The translations under genes and the position numbers were made by a program. Positions 18,144-27,483 of a DNA stretch of 64,000 nt are shown here, one piece after another. Below the pieces are notes generated by a model. That model did not search any database and was not told the origin of the DNA. It saw nothing but the letters and a program-made list of their open reading frames with translations. The DNA lies in contig NZ_JAMXLR010000073.1 of the NCBI RefSeq assembly GCF_024054565.1, positions 62,001 to 126,000 of the forward strand, in the 5' to 3' direction. The stretch's first letter is position 1. Each line of letters begins with the position of its first letter. The DNA is from Aeoliella straminimaris (GTDB lineage: Bacteria; Planctomycetota; Planctomycetia; Pirellulales; Lacipirellulaceae).

Positions 18144-19493
18144 TTATCCAACGCCCAATCCGCTTCCTTCGTCGCTCGCTTGGCCGATCTTCTCGCCCAA
18201 GCTACCGTCAACGTCCATGGCGGTTTCATTCGCGCGGCCGATTGCGGTGAGCATGTCGCGCACTTGGTTTTCCAGATCGGCCGTCACCGAGGCAGTCGTC
18301 GCGCGGCGGTCGGCGGAGTAGTCGTCCCAGCGATCGGCCAGATTCACGGAATCGCCCACGCGCACCATCGCCTTGCGCGGACCCCATACCCGGCGGATGC
18401 CGAGTACCTCGTACTCCAGCAGCGCCAGGATGTCCATGAACCGTTCGACCGTCAGCGATTCGGTCACGTAGCCATCGTACACGGCCACGAATTTCAACAG
18501 CCGCCACAGTTCGTCGTAGGTCGCCCGAGCCATGCGGACCCGCTCGGTGTGCAGTTGCTGTTCGTAGGTCGAGGTGGGCGGCTCGTCGAGCACAATGCGG
18601 TCCACGGCGTTGAACAACGTGCGAATCCGGTCGAGCGGCATCTGTTTCATTTGCGGATTGATGTCGAACTGGTATTCCAGCTTCTCGATCGTCTGCTGCT
18701 TGATGTGTTGAATCCGATCGTCCATGGTGCTGTCGGCAGGCGGTTTGACGCCCCGTGCCTTCTCGTTGGCCGCGAGCACCGCCTCGCAGACGCGCCGCAG
18801 CCGGGCGTGAAGATCCGCGGGGCAGCCGTCGTCGCCGAGCGACAACCGCTGTTCGACGCGCGTCAGCGATTGTTTCATCTCGCTGGTCATGTCCTGCTCG
18901 TAGATGTACTTGATGGCGATCGGTACGCAGTACAATTCCGCCTGGGGATTGGTTTCTCGAGCGTCGTCCAGTCCCTTGAAAGCAAGCTGAAAGACTCCCT
19001 GCTGAAACGGCACCAACATGCCGTTCTGCCCCACGGCTTCGCCTTCGGGGAAGATGACCAGCCACCGCTTGCCCTCGGCCAGGATCTTCCGCGTCATGCT
19101 GAACGAAGCACGATCGACGGTGCCGCGGAGAATCGAATAGCAACCCAGGCGGGGCATCACCCAACGGTTCACCGCCGACTGCTCGAACACTTCGAGCGCC
19201 GCGACGAAGTAGAAGTAGTCGTCCAGCATGGTCGACAAGCACATCATGATGTGAGGTTCCCAGCCGCCTGAATGGCTGGGCGTCAGCAGGCAGCGTTTGC
19301 CTTGCAGTCCCTTGAGCCTGGCGAGGTCGTCGTCCGAGATTTCCACGTGCGTGACTCGCAGTTTGCGTCGGATGCTGCCACTAATCCCGCGCTGCACCAG
19401 ACCGATGACCAGCGAGTTCGGATTCGGTGCATAGAACGACCGCGGCTTCGGCCGGGCATGAGGATCGGTCTTCTTGGAACTGTTGGAATCCAT
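18144..19493 (-). CDS. PlsC-like glycerophosphate acyltransferase-family protein
   Basis: Protein of 449 residues. The N-terminal 230 residues fit the PlsC/LPLAT family: block I TPSHSGGWEP, then GCYSILRGTVDRASF and block III WLVIFPEGEAVGQNG. Block I has H-S-G-G-W-E instead of the usual NHxxxxD, so the catalytic acid is Glu rather than Asp. The family moves acyl groups onto lysophosphatidate or related acceptors at the inner membrane. About 200 C-terminal residues are helical and unrecognised. No signal peptide or clear membrane helix is seen. Substrate unknown; lipid acyl transfer is the family expectation. Confidence 0.72.
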   Translation of the reverse strand: MDSNSSKKTDPHARPKPRSFYAPNPNSLVIGLVQRGISGSIRRKLRVTHVEISDDDLARLKGLQGKRCLLTPSHSGGWEPHIMMCLSTMLDDYFYFVAALEVFEQSAVNRWVMPRLGCYSILRGTVDRASFSMTRKILAEGKRWLVIFPEGEAVGQNGMLVPFQQGVFQLAFKGLDDARETNPQAELYCVPIAIKYIYEQDMTSEMKQSLTRVEQRLSLGDDGCPADLHARLRRVCEAVLAANEKARGVKPPADSTMDDRIQHIKQQTIEKLEYQFDINPQMKQMPLDRIRTLFNAVDRIVLDEPPTSTYEQQLHTERVRMARATYDELWRLLKFVAVYDGYVTESLTVERFMDILALLEYEVLGIRRVWGPRKAMVRVGDSVNLADRWDDYSADRRATTASVTADLENQVRDMLTAIGRANETAMDVDGSLGEKIGQASDEGSGLGVG

Positions 19494-19544
19494 GGACTCG
19501 GATAGACGGGGGGAACCTGGGAAATCGGATGAGTACGTGGCGGC

Positions 19545-19728
19545 GAGTTTTGTCGCAGGCGAGAGTTTTGCCGCAGCAACGCGGCGAAACGATTCACTGC
19601 GGCAAAACTCCCTCCCGGCCAGGGCGTGCAGTGGGCGTCTCAGGCTGTGTTTTACGAGCTTTTTTCATCTCGCGGCACCCTCAGCGGAAGGAGTTGTTGC
19701 GCACGGTTTGCCGCAGGTGCGACAAAAC
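19545..19728. repeat. Cluster of GAGTTTTG(T/C)CGCAG direct and inverted repeats
   Basis: Copies: GAGTTTTGTCGCAGG at 19545-19559; GAGTTTTGCCGCAG at 19563-19576 with its exact reverse complement at 19597-19610; and GGTTTGCCGCA next to TGCGACAAAACC at 19705-19729. The rest of the 19494-20012 gap shows no gene. A related GAGTTTTG-based inverted repeat lies at 54019-54060. Function unknown. Confidence 0.65.
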
Positions 19729-20012
19729 CCCCATCGGTGATTCTGCCTGCAGCCCACCGCGCACGGCTCGCCAAGTGACATTAGATCAAATCGCCGGGCG
19801 ATAGCTACAGCGAAATTTTTACAACTCGTGCAGCGACCATCTCGGCCTGAGAGCATGACCGACCATCATGCTCATCCATTCTCGATGCCGCAGGAAATGC
19901 TCCTGTCGCGATGGTAGTCCGTGTCGCCACGTGTGCTCGCTGCTTGTTGCACCCCCGCCGCTGTGCTACGCTCGCCTGCGGTTTTTCATGTATTTGGACA
20001 AGGGGGATAGCT

Positions 20013-20393
20013 TTGGCCGAGACAGCGAAGAAGCGACGCGCCGAGCGGTCCTCCATGCATGGGGGACTCGAAGGAAAGCTGGACATCGCCGCCTGGGGGC
20101 TGCTCGTACTGGGCAGCGCTGCCGGCTTTGTGGTCCTGCAGGACCGTGAACGCGGGTTCGTCAATACGGTGAGTATTGTTATCGAGGCGATTATTGCTTG
20201 GCTGTTGTTCCGCAGCCTGGCCGAGATCATTCGTCTGCTCAAGCACCAGGCGAGGTTGCCATATGGCGGCAAGGTAAGCGGTGTGACTGAAACGGTCGCC
20301 TGGGAGTGTTCTGCGTGCGGAGCTACCCTATACGATCCCGGGATCTGCGACCGCTGTGGTTGCGAGATCGTCGGGACGGAGGAGTCTGCATAG
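20013..20393 (+). CDS. Small membrane protein with C-terminal zinc ribbon
   Basis: A TTG at 20013 is favoured as start because AGGGGGA lies six bases upstream; it gives 126 residues. Two membrane helices (about 28-42 and 50-68) are followed by a cytoplasmic-type ribbon CSACGATLYDPGICDRCGC, which supplies the four Cys of a zinc site (CxxC...CxxC) plus one extra. The role is unknown. It is convergent with the next gene. A longer form from 19911 would put Arg/Cys-rich nonsense-like sequence in front of the helices and is less likely. Confidence 0.6.
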   Translation: MAETAKKRRAERSSMHGGLEGKLDIAAWGLLVLGSAAGFVVLQDRERGFVNTVSIVIEAIIAWLLFRSLAEIIRLLKHQARLPYGGKVSGVTETVAWECSACGATLYDPGICDRCGCEIVGTEESA

Positions 20394-20424
20394 GTTTGGG
20401 CTTCGTTTCGCGGGGATCCAACGG

Positions 20425-20886
20425 CTACAAATCCATCCCCCGCAGCGTTTGCTTGGCCATCAGCTTCTCTTCCTGTTGCTCCATGTCGAGTAACTGCAGG
20501 AACAGCTCTTGCAGCCAGGCCGGTTCGGCGCGGCGGGATAGCTCCTCGTACACCTCGATCACCTGGTTGGCGATATCGAGGCCCTTTTCAACGAGTTCGT
20601 CGCACGACGCGTACGCGTTATGCGCCTCGTCCCAGTCCATCTGATCGATCAAATGGGCCACGGGTACCGTAGTGGTGACCCAGGTGCTGAGCACCTTCTC
20701 GCTGGCGCCAGCCTCCGCCTGAAGGATGGCGTCCGCCAGGTGTCGCTCGTGTCCCGCGAGGTAATCGAGCAACATTTTCGCCCGCTGTTGTTTGCACCGC
20801 ATTGCCAGGTGGGCAAAGTACCTGGCAGCACGTTCGTGAATGCTACGGGTGCCTTTTAACACATATCTCACTTGTTCGCTGGCCAT
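20425..20886 (-). CDS. Helical protein of unknown function, ferritin-like fold possible
   Basis: Protein of 153 residues with AGGAG eight bases before its ATG. It is almost entirely helical with no signal peptide. A GHERHL motif in the second helix and MEQQEEKL in the last helix could supply Glu/His ligands as in ferritin-like or rubrerythrin-like four-helix bundles. The first helix lacks an obvious ligand, so this is only a suggestion. It stands alone, with a convergent neighbour on one side and a carboxypeptidase in the same direction upstream. Confidence 0.55.
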   Translation of the reverse strand: MASEQVRYVLKGTRSIHERAARYFAHLAMRCKQQRAKMLLDYLAGHERHLADAILQAEAGASEKVLSTWVTTTVPVAHLIDQMDWDEAHNAYASCDELVEKGLDIANQVIEVYEELSRRAEPAWLQELFLQLLDMEQQEEKLMAKQTLRGMDL

Positions 20887-21067
20887 GACCGTTGCTCCTT
20901 TCTGTAAGGAGATGTGTCAGGCTACAGCGTGCAAATCGAGTGCCGCGCGCTTTTCGCGCGTAAGTCGAGATTCGACGCTCCGGCAGTGTGCCGGAACGCA
21001 CAAATCCGTGCGAAATATTCGCCGCGGTGGGCGATTTACGAAGTCGGTTCGACGATTCGTAGCGCTC

Positions 21068-22576
21068 TTAGGGAGTGGCCGAGTCGTACCATTCGATCAG
21101 GTCTTCGCGCAGCTTCTTCGCCGCGGGGTCCAGAATGTACATCATGTGTCCCGCTTCGTACTTTTCGACCTGGACACGATCCAGGTACTCGGGAACCAGC
21201 ATCAGATGGTCCTTCGTGTAGCGGAACGCGAACTGCGGCGTAGCCAGATCGTAATAGCCACAGGCGACGAACAGTTTGAGGTGCGGGTTCTTGCTCATCT
21301 CCGAACGGAGCGTTTCACTGGCGTCGACGTAGCGATTCTCGAAGCTGCCGTAGTTCCAACGTCGGACCCCACCACCCAGGATATACTTCCGCTCGTCTTC
21401 GTACTTCAGCACGCGGCGCAGGTAGTCGTTCATGCCGGCGCCAAACACACCGGTAATGGCCGCGTCGGCGGCATCGTAATCGTAACGCTCGCTGACGTTA
21501 TCGCGATCGACGCCTTTGAAGCGACTGTCGAACCGGCCCACGGTGTAGCCTTCGTCGCGCAACAACTCGCGACCAAACCGCCACATCGGCACCCGCAGGT
21601 TCGAGTTGCGGACGTACTTTTCGTCCAGACTCGTGAGTTCCGCAAAACGCTTCACCGCTTTGTCCATCTGCTTCTTGGGCAGTGAGCTCCCCATGAGCAT
21701 GGCCCGGGAGTAGAGTCCGTAGGCGAACTTTTCCGACTCGGCGACCACTTCCTCGAGCGACTTTTCCTGCAACTCCTTGCTGAGCTTGCCGTGGTACCAG
21801 GCCGTGGCCGTATAGCTGGGCAGGAACAACACGTATGGCAGATCGTTGTTGTCCGCAAAACGAATGGTCGAGAAGTCGACCACCGGCGAGATCATCACGA
21901 TGCCGTTGAGATACATGCTGTAGTGATCCTGCAGCGTACCGCTGAGACCAGCGGAGCGGACACCGCCGTAGCTCTCGCCCAGCACGAACTTGGGCGACGT
22001 CCAACGCTCGTGCTTGGTGACAAAGTCGTGGATGAACTGGCCCACGCTCTTGAGGTCTTCCTCGTAGCCATGGAACTGCTTGGTGTCCTCCCCTTCGGCG
22101 GGGCGGCTATAGCCGGTGCTCACCGGGTCGATGAACACCAGGTCGGTCACATCCAGCAGCGAGTAGGGGTTGTGCTCGGTGGTGTAAGGGGGCACCGGCG
22201 TCGAGGCATCGTCCGGCACACGCACCCGCTGCGGGCCTAGCATGCCCATGTGCAACCACACGCTGGCCGAACCGGGGCCGCCATTGAAGCAGAAGGTGAT
22301 TGGCCGCTTGGCAACGTCGGTGTCGTTGCGGGTGTAGGCGATCGAGAAGATCTCGGCCTTGACCTTGCCGCTGTCGTCCTTCATCTGCATCTTGCCGGCC
22401 GTGGCCGTGTACTTGAAGGTCTCGCCGCCAATGGTGGTCTCGTGCTCGGTCACGACGGGAGGCTGCGGCTTATCGTCCTCTTTTTTACCCTCTTTTTCAT
22501 CCGCAGCGCGGGCAAGGGGGGCGGCCAACAGGCAGCAAGCCAACAGCAACAGGTGGAGATGGCGCGGTAGGGTCAT
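21068..22576 (-). CDS. Secreted serine carboxypeptidase-like peptidase, family S10
   Basis: Protein of 502 residues with signal peptide ending near LARAAD, then a Lys/Glu-rich linker. S10 features are clear: TFCFNGGPGSASVW (oxyanion region), LGESYGGVR with the nucleophile Ser (S202), CGYYDLATP with the Asp, and EAGHMMY with the His. These enzymes remove C-terminal amino acids, typically at acidic pH; bacterial S10 members are common in planctomycetes and acidobacteria. Exported location suggests a role in peptide scavenging. The start at 22576 lacks a strong Shine-Dalgarno; a much longer frame upstream is not credible. Confidence 0.9.
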   Translation of the reverse strand: MTLPRHLHLLLLACCLLAAPLARAADEKEGKKEDDKPQPPVVTEHETTIGGETFKYTATAGKMQMKDDSGKVKAEIFSIAYTRNDTDVAKRPITFCFNGGPGSASVWLHMGMLGPQRVRVPDDASTPVPPYTTEHNPYSLLDVTDLVFIDPVSTGYSRPAEGEDTKQFHGYEEDLKSVGQFIHDFVTKHERWTSPKFVLGESYGGVRSAGLSGTLQDHYSMYLNGIVMISPVVDFSTIRFADNNDLPYVLFLPSYTATAWYHGKLSKELQEKSLEEVVAESEKFAYGLYSRAMLMGSSLPKKQMDKAVKRFAELTSLDEKYVRNSNLRVPMWRFGRELLRDEGYTVGRFDSRFKGVDRDNVSERYDYDAADAAITGVFGAGMNDYLRRVLKYEDERKYILGGGVRRWNYGSFENRYVDASETLRSEMSKNPHLKLFVACGYYDLATPQFAFRYTKDHLMLVPEYLDRVQVEKYEAGHMMYILDPAAKKLREDLIEWYDSATP

Positions 22577-22792
22577 GATGGTGAATCTCGGGGGGAGAAA
22601 GAAGGCGGATGGCGCTAAGCCGCGACCTTGGTGGGCAGTCGAGTCGCGACGGTGGGTCGAGTGCCGATTGTAATCGCCCGGCCGGCGAAACTCCAGCAAC
22701 GCCAGACCGGGTGGCGATTTCCGCATCGGTGTAGCATTCCCCAGGGATTCGGGTGATAATGAGGAATTGGGCACGGACTCGCGCGTGGGATT

Positions 22793-24643
22793 TTGATCGA
22801 CGTGTACGCATATTTGACGCTGCTTTCCGGTGAAAAGGCCGGTACGAACTACCCTCTCGATGCCGCGCACGAGACGCTCTTGGGGCGGGGGACCGACTGC
22901 CAGGTGGCACTGGTCGACGCCCTTTGTTCGCGCGTCCACGCGCGGCTGGTGTGGTGCGAGGATGGTTGGCTGCTACGCGACGCGCAGAGCCGCAACGGCA
23001 CCTTCGTGAACGGGCAAAAGGTTGACGAGGCGATTCTGGCCTCCGGCAACATCGTGCGACTGGGTGATTCGGAACTCGAGTTTCAGGTCTCGGAGGATCC
23101 ACCAACGGCGGGCTCGGAGACCGGCACTTCGTTCCGCCAGACCATCGTGCAGGACATTAACATCGAGGCGCAGGCGCACAACCGGGATTCGCTCGCCGGA
23201 CTGCCCGACGCCGAGCAGGTCAAGGAACTGATGCTGCTCTACCAACTGTGCATCAAGCTGCTGGGGTGCAGCGATCCCAATCGAGTGGTCGACACCTCGC
23301 TGGAGCTGTTGCGTTCGCGCACCAAGGCGTCGGTCGTCGGCTTCTTATGGATGAGCGACGACGGCACGCTGAAGCCCAAATCGGTGCTGCCGGCCGATGC
23401 GGCCGAGCAGGTCACGCTCAGTCCCAATCTCACCCAACTGGTCAGCAATCGCGGGCACGCCGTGTGGGTGGCCAATCAGGCGGACGAGGATTCGAGCGTC
23501 GACCACTTTGCCGATGCTATCTGTGCTCCCTTGATCAAACGGCAGGAAGGCAAAGAGCGAAACATTCTGGGGGCCGTGCACGTATACCTCGAAGATGGCC
23601 GTTTCCGGCAGTCCGATTTCGACTTCATTATTACGGTTGCCAACCTGGTAGCTATTGCTCTAGTGCGTGCACGCGAATTAATCAGTCTGCAGAAGGATTA
23701 CCAGCGCTTGTTCGAAAGGTCTGCTGGTACCGAGGAACTCCTGGGCGACAGCAAACCCATGCTGACGCTGAAGAACAAGATCCAGCGCGTGAGCCGCGCC
23801 GGCGGTTGTGTGCTGGTGCGTGGCGAAAGCGGTGCTGGCAAGGAATTGGTAGCCCGCGCCATCCATCGCGCCAGCAGCCGCGCCGATCAGCCGATGGTCA
23901 GCGTCAACTGCGCGGCAATTCCCGCCGACCTGATGGAGAGCCAGCTCTTCGGTCACAAGGCGGGGGCCTTCACCGGTGCCGACCGCGACCATCAGGGCTT
24001 CTTTCAACAGGCCGACCTCGGCACCCTGTTCCTGGACGAAGTGGGCGAACTGACGCTCGAGGGCCAGGCCAAGTTGCTGCGAATTCTCGAAGGCCATCCA
24101 TTCCTGCCGGTTGGCGCTACCAAGGAGGTGACCGTCGACGTACGCGTCGTGGCGGCCACGAATCGCGATTTGCAGACCTACGTGGGTGAAGGCAAGTTTC
24201 GTGAAGACCTGTTCTACCGCCTCAGCGTGTTCGAGCTCTACCTGCCGCCACTGCGCGACCGCGAAGGTGACATCCAGCTGCTGACTAATCACTTCCTGGC
24301 CCATTTCCGCCGCGAACATGGACGGCCGGGACTCGAATTGAGCGAAGCGGCGCTCAACAAGTTGCTTGCCTATCGGTGGCCGGGCAATGTCCGGCAGCTT
24401 CGCAATGTGATGGACAGCGCCGTGGTCATGGCCGAGGGGGACGCGATCGAGCCTTCCGACTTGGCGCTCCGCGACACCGGTGGCGACAGTCTCGATACGC
24501 TGGCCATCGACCAATGGGAGCGCAAACTGATTATCGAGGCGCTGCAGCGGACCGGCGACAACGTACCCGATGCCGCCAAGTTGCTTGGCATTGGCCGCGC
24601 AACCCTGTATCGTAAGATCGAGCAGTACAAGATCGAGCGGTAA
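22793..24643 (+). CDS. Sigma54-dependent activator with FHA and GAF sensor domains
   Basis: Protein of 616 residues from TTG 22793 (GTG 22802 is an alternative). N-terminal FHA domain (about 10-105): LLGRGTDC, SRVHARL and SRNGTFVNG, the phosphothreonine-binding pattern. A GAF-like domain follows (about 145-300). The AAA+ core has Walker A GESGAGKE (344-351) and GAFTGA (391-396), which contacts sigma54. A Fis-type helix-turn-helix ends the protein (AAKLLGIGRATLYRKIEQYK). It should activate sigma54 promoters in response to a phosphoprotein and/or small ligand. No kinase lies next to it and no clear -24/-12 site was found nearby. Divergent from the S10 gene. Confidence 0.9.
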   Translation: MIDVYAYLTLLSGEKAGTNYPLDAAHETLLGRGTDCQVALVDALCSRVHARLVWCEDGWLLRDAQSRNGTFVNGQKVDEAILASGNIVRLGDSELEFQVSEDPPTAGSETGTSFRQTIVQDINIEAQAHNRDSLAGLPDAEQVKELMLLYQLCIKLLGCSDPNRVVDTSLELLRSRTKASVVGFLWMSDDGTLKPKSVLPADAAEQVTLSPNLTQLVSNRGHAVWVANQADEDSSVDHFADAICAPLIKRQEGKERNILGAVHVYLEDGRFRQSDFDFIITVANLVAIALVRARELISLQKDYQRLFERSAGTEELLGDSKPMLTLKNKIQRVSRAGGCVLVRGESGAGKELVARAIHRASSRADQPMVSVNCAAIPADLMESQLFGHKAGAFTGADRDHQGFFQQADLGTLFLDEVGELTLEGQAKLLRILEGHPFLPVGATKEVTVDVRVVAATNRDLQTYVGEGKFREDLFYRLSVFELYLPPLRDREGDIQLLTNHFLAHFRREHGRPGLELSEAALNKLLAYRWPGNVRQLRNVMDSAVVMAEGDAIEPSDLALRDTGGDSLDTLAIDQWERKLIIEALQRTGDNVPDAAKLLGIGRATLYRKIEQYKIER

Positions 24644-24716
24644 CTCAGCGGTACTCTGTTGGCGGCGGCAAATTGCCATCCGTCCACGACTCGCTTGCCA
24701 GGGAGAGCAGAACCCC

Positions 24717-25934
24717 ATGCATCACGCCCTAGCCTTATTCCTCGCCATCGTGTGTGTTACGCCGGCGATGGCCGACGAGTGGACACGCTTCCGTGGACCC
24801 AACGGCGCGGGCATCGCCCCGCCGCTCGATGTCCCGGATAGTTGGACCGAGGACGACTTCGCGTGGCGGGCCAACTTGCCCGGCGTGGGACACGGTTCGC
24901 CCGTCGTGTGGCGAGATCATGTCTATCTGACCAGTGGCGACACCCAGTTGGGCGAACTGTACCTCCACGCGTTGGACGTCGCCACGGGCCAACGGGTTTG
25001 GAGCAAAACGCACGACGTTGCGTCCTACGATATGCACACGCTGAATACGATCGCCTCGACGACACCGGCCGTCGACGAGCGGCACGTCTACGTGACGTTC
25101 TACCAGCCCGGCAACGTTACCTTGGTGGCTTACACCCACCAGGGCGACAAAGCGTGGCGCGCCGATCTGGGCGAGTTTACTAGCCACCATGGTTTCGCGG
25201 CCTCGCCCATCGTGGTCGATGGGCTGGTCTGCCTGCAGGGCGACAACCCGAAGTCGGGCTACGTCGTGGCGCTCGATGCTGAGACCGGCGACGAGCGGTG
25301 GCGAGCCACCCGCGATGCTTCGGGCAGCGAAGCCTACTCGACGCCGACCACCCTTCCGCTGGCCGACGATCGCAAGGCCGTCGTGTTCAGCAGCACCAGC
25401 GGCGGTGTGACGGCTGTCGACGCGGCCAACGGAGAAACGTTGTGGCAACAGGCCGACACCCTGCCGGCGCGGACGGTCAGTTCGCCCATCGTGGCGGGCG
25501 ACCTGGTGCTCGCCGCGTGTGGCAGCGGAGGCAACGGTAAACAGATGGTCGCGCTGCGTGCGACCGACGACGGGCAGGTGCAGCCGGCTTACACGCTGAC
25601 AAAAAATGTCCCTTACGTCCCAACCGGCATTGTCGCGGGCGATTTGTTATTCTTGGTTCACGACCGGGGGACGATCAGCTGCGTGGAGCTTGCCACCGGT
25701 AAACCGCTGTGGACCAAGCGACTGGGGGCCAGATACTATTGCTCGCCCATCCTGCTTGGCGACCGCCTGTTGTGCGTCTCGATGGATGGCGAAGCCATCA
25801 TGTTGTCGGCCGGCCGCGAGTTCGAGGTCCTCGGCCGCACCGATCTGGGCGAAGGTACCCAGGCCACCCCGGCGGTGGCCGATGGGCGTTTGTTTATTCG
25901 CACGGCGTCGCAATTGTTTTGCTTGGCAGAATAA
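24717..25934 (+). CDS. Secreted PQQ-like (WD40-type) beta-propeller protein
   Basis: Protein of 405 residues; ATG 24717 has AGGGAGA upstream and starts a signal peptide ending near AMADEW. WTRFRGPNGAG at the mature N-terminus and repeated blades of the type ALDAETGDERW, AVDAANGETLW and CVELATGKPLW define a PQQ-like propeller (seven or so blades). Planctomycetes encode many such periplasmic proteins; most have no known enzyme activity and lack the PQQ ligand set. It begins 73 bases after the sigma54 activator gene. Confidence 0.85.
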   Translation: MHHALALFLAIVCVTPAMADEWTRFRGPNGAGIAPPLDVPDSWTEDDFAWRANLPGVGHGSPVVWRDHVYLTSGDTQLGELYLHALDVATGQRVWSKTHDVASYDMHTLNTIASTTPAVDERHVYVTFYQPGNVTLVAYTHQGDKAWRADLGEFTSHHGFAASPIVVDGLVCLQGDNPKSGYVVALDAETGDERWRATRDASGSEAYSTPTTLPLADDRKAVVFSSTSGGVTAVDAANGETLWQQADTLPARTVSSPIVAGDLVLAACGSGGNGKQMVALRATDDGQVQPAYTLTKNVPYVPTGIVAGDLLFLVHDRGTISCVELATGKPLWTKRLGARYYCSPILLGDRLLCVSMDGEAIMLSAGREFEVLGRTDLGEGTQATPAVADGRLFIRTASQLFCLAE

Positions 25935-25985
25935 AAGCGAGGCGGCAGGACGCTTGCCTCGGAGCACAACAGCAAATCAGGTTTC

Positions 25986-27272
25986 ATGACGACTCCCAGT
26001 TCTATCACGACCCCCGAACAGCGTCGCCAACTCGAATCGCTCGATCGCCCGGCCCTCGAAGCGTTCCAACTCGACCGGTTCAACGCGCTGCTCCAGCGCA
26101 TCCTGCCCGCCAACGAGTTCTACGCCCAGAAACTGGCCGGCTCGCCCCAGCAGTTGGAGAGCCTGGCAGAACTCGCGCAGCTTCCCTTCACCGTGAAGGA
26201 CGAACTGCTTCCCACCAGCGAGCAACCACCCCAGCCAAAGAATCTCACCTACCCGCTAGAGGCCTACGTTCGATTCCACCAAACTTCCGGCACGCGGGGG
26301 CGGCCGCTGCCGGTGTTCGACACGGCCGAAGACTGGGAGTGGTGGCTCGAAGGTTGGCAGTACGTGCTCGACTCGGCTGGGATCACCGCCGACGATCGGG
26401 CGATGCTGGCCTTCTCGTTCGGACCGTTCATCGGCTTCTGGACGGCGTTCGATTCGCTGGTCGCCCGTGGCACGCTCGTCGCCCCCGGCGGTGGAATGAG
26501 TACGCTGCAGCGGATCGACGTGATGGAGCGGCTGCAAACGACGGCCCTGTTCTGCACGCCCACTTACGCACTGCACCTGGCCGAGGTGGCCGAGAAGAAT
26601 CAGATCGACCTCAAGCATCTGCCGGTCAAAAAGATCGTGGTCGCCGGTGAGCCGGGCGGTTCGATACCTTCGATTCGAGACCGCATCGAAAGCACCTGGC
26701 ACGCCAAGTTGACCGACCACTCGGGCGCGAGCGAGATCGGCGCCTGGGGGTACGGCGACCTTGCAGCCCGTGGATTGCATATCACCGAGAACTTGTGCAT
26801 TGCCGAATTCATCAGTGTCGACACGGGCGAGCCGGCCGTCGACGGCGAACTGTCGCACCTGATTCTCACCACCTTGGGCCGCGTCGGCGCGCCGCTCATA
26901 CGCTATCGTACTGGCGACCTGGTGCGGCCGCGGTGGAACGTCAGCGGGGGGAACAACTTTGTGCTGCTCGAAGGGGGCGTGCTCGGCCGCAACGACGACA
27001 TGATGGTCATCCGCGGTGTGAACATTTACCCCACCAGCATCGAGCAGATCCTGCGCAGCTTCCCCGAAGTGGTCGAGTACCGCCTCACGGCCCGCAAACG
27101 GGGCCAGATGGACAGCGTGCTGATCGAAGTGGAAGACCGCCTGGAAGAAACCGACCGCATCGCCGCCGAACTGCAAAAGCAGCTAGGCCTGTCGATCGAA
27201 GTCAAGCTGGTCGAGCCGATGTCGCTCCCCAGGTTCGAAGGCAAAGGCCGCCGATTTATCGACGAGCGGTGA
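25986..27272 (+). CDS. Phenylacetate-CoA ligase-like (PaaK-family) adenylate-forming enzyme
   Basis: Protein of 428 residues. The phosphate-binding motif is HQTSGTRGRP (about 94-103) and later motifs DHSGASEIGAWGYGD, LIRYRTGDLVRP and GRNDDMMVIRGVNIYPTSIEQIL match PaaK-type ligases. These activate an aryl or other carboxylate with ATP and transfer it to CoA. The C-terminal catalytic Lys region appears in FEGKGRRFID. No other aromatic degradation genes are nearby, so the true substrate is open; stand-alone PaaK-like ligases also act in natural-product assembly. Same strand as the PQQ-like gene with a 51-base gap. Confidence 0.85.
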   Translation: MTTPSSITTPEQRRQLESLDRPALEAFQLDRFNALLQRILPANEFYAQKLAGSPQQLESLAELAQLPFTVKDELLPTSEQPPQPKNLTYPLEAYVRFHQTSGTRGRPLPVFDTAEDWEWWLEGWQYVLDSAGITADDRAMLAFSFGPFIGFWTAFDSLVARGTLVAPGGGMSTLQRIDVMERLQTTALFCTPTYALHLAEVAEKNQIDLKHLPVKKIVVAGEPGGSIPSIRDRIESTWHAKLTDHSGASEIGAWGYGDLAARGLHITENLCIAEFISVDTGEPAVDGELSHLILTTLGRVGAPLIRYRTGDLVRPRWNVSGGNNFVLLEGGVLGRNDDMMVIRGVNIYPTSIEQILRSFPEVVEYRLTARKRGQMDSVLIEVEDRLEETDRIAAELQKQLGLSIEVKLVEPMSLPRFEGKGRRFIDER

Positions 27273-27274
27273 GG

Positions 27275-27483
27275 ATTAGCGACGAAGGATTCAGTGAGCC
27301 CTTTGTGTCATCCTGAGGGAGCCTAAGCGACCGAAAGATCTACGCTGCGATTCATTGCGAGTTGACCAACCAAACCTACCCCTAAGGGGTTCCGACATCG
27401 TAGCCCAGGGTTGCGTGCGGGCGAGGTACGAGCCCAAACGCTACCCTGGATTTTCTGGTGAATGAACAAGACGGAGATTCGGC
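27275..27483. repeat. Short intergenic repeats and an inverted repeat
   Basis: CCAGGGTTGCGT (27405-27416) is repeated inverted as ACGCTACCCTGG (27438-27449) with 11 of 12 pairs. ACCCCTAAGGGGT nearby is a perfect palindrome. A stretch beginning TGTCATCCTGAGGGAGCC resembles dispersed repeats I associate with bacterial intergenic DNA. No gene is seen. Confidence 0.45.

Noticed and set aside
18138-19271. Plus-strand open frame of 377 codons
   Set aside because: Shadow of the acyltransferase gene, whose PlsC motifs are clear on the minus strand.
19494-20012. CRISPR-like array because of repeated GTTTTG(T/C)CGCAG units
   Set aside because: Spacing is irregular, copies occur in both orientations and there are no uniform spacers or cas genes.
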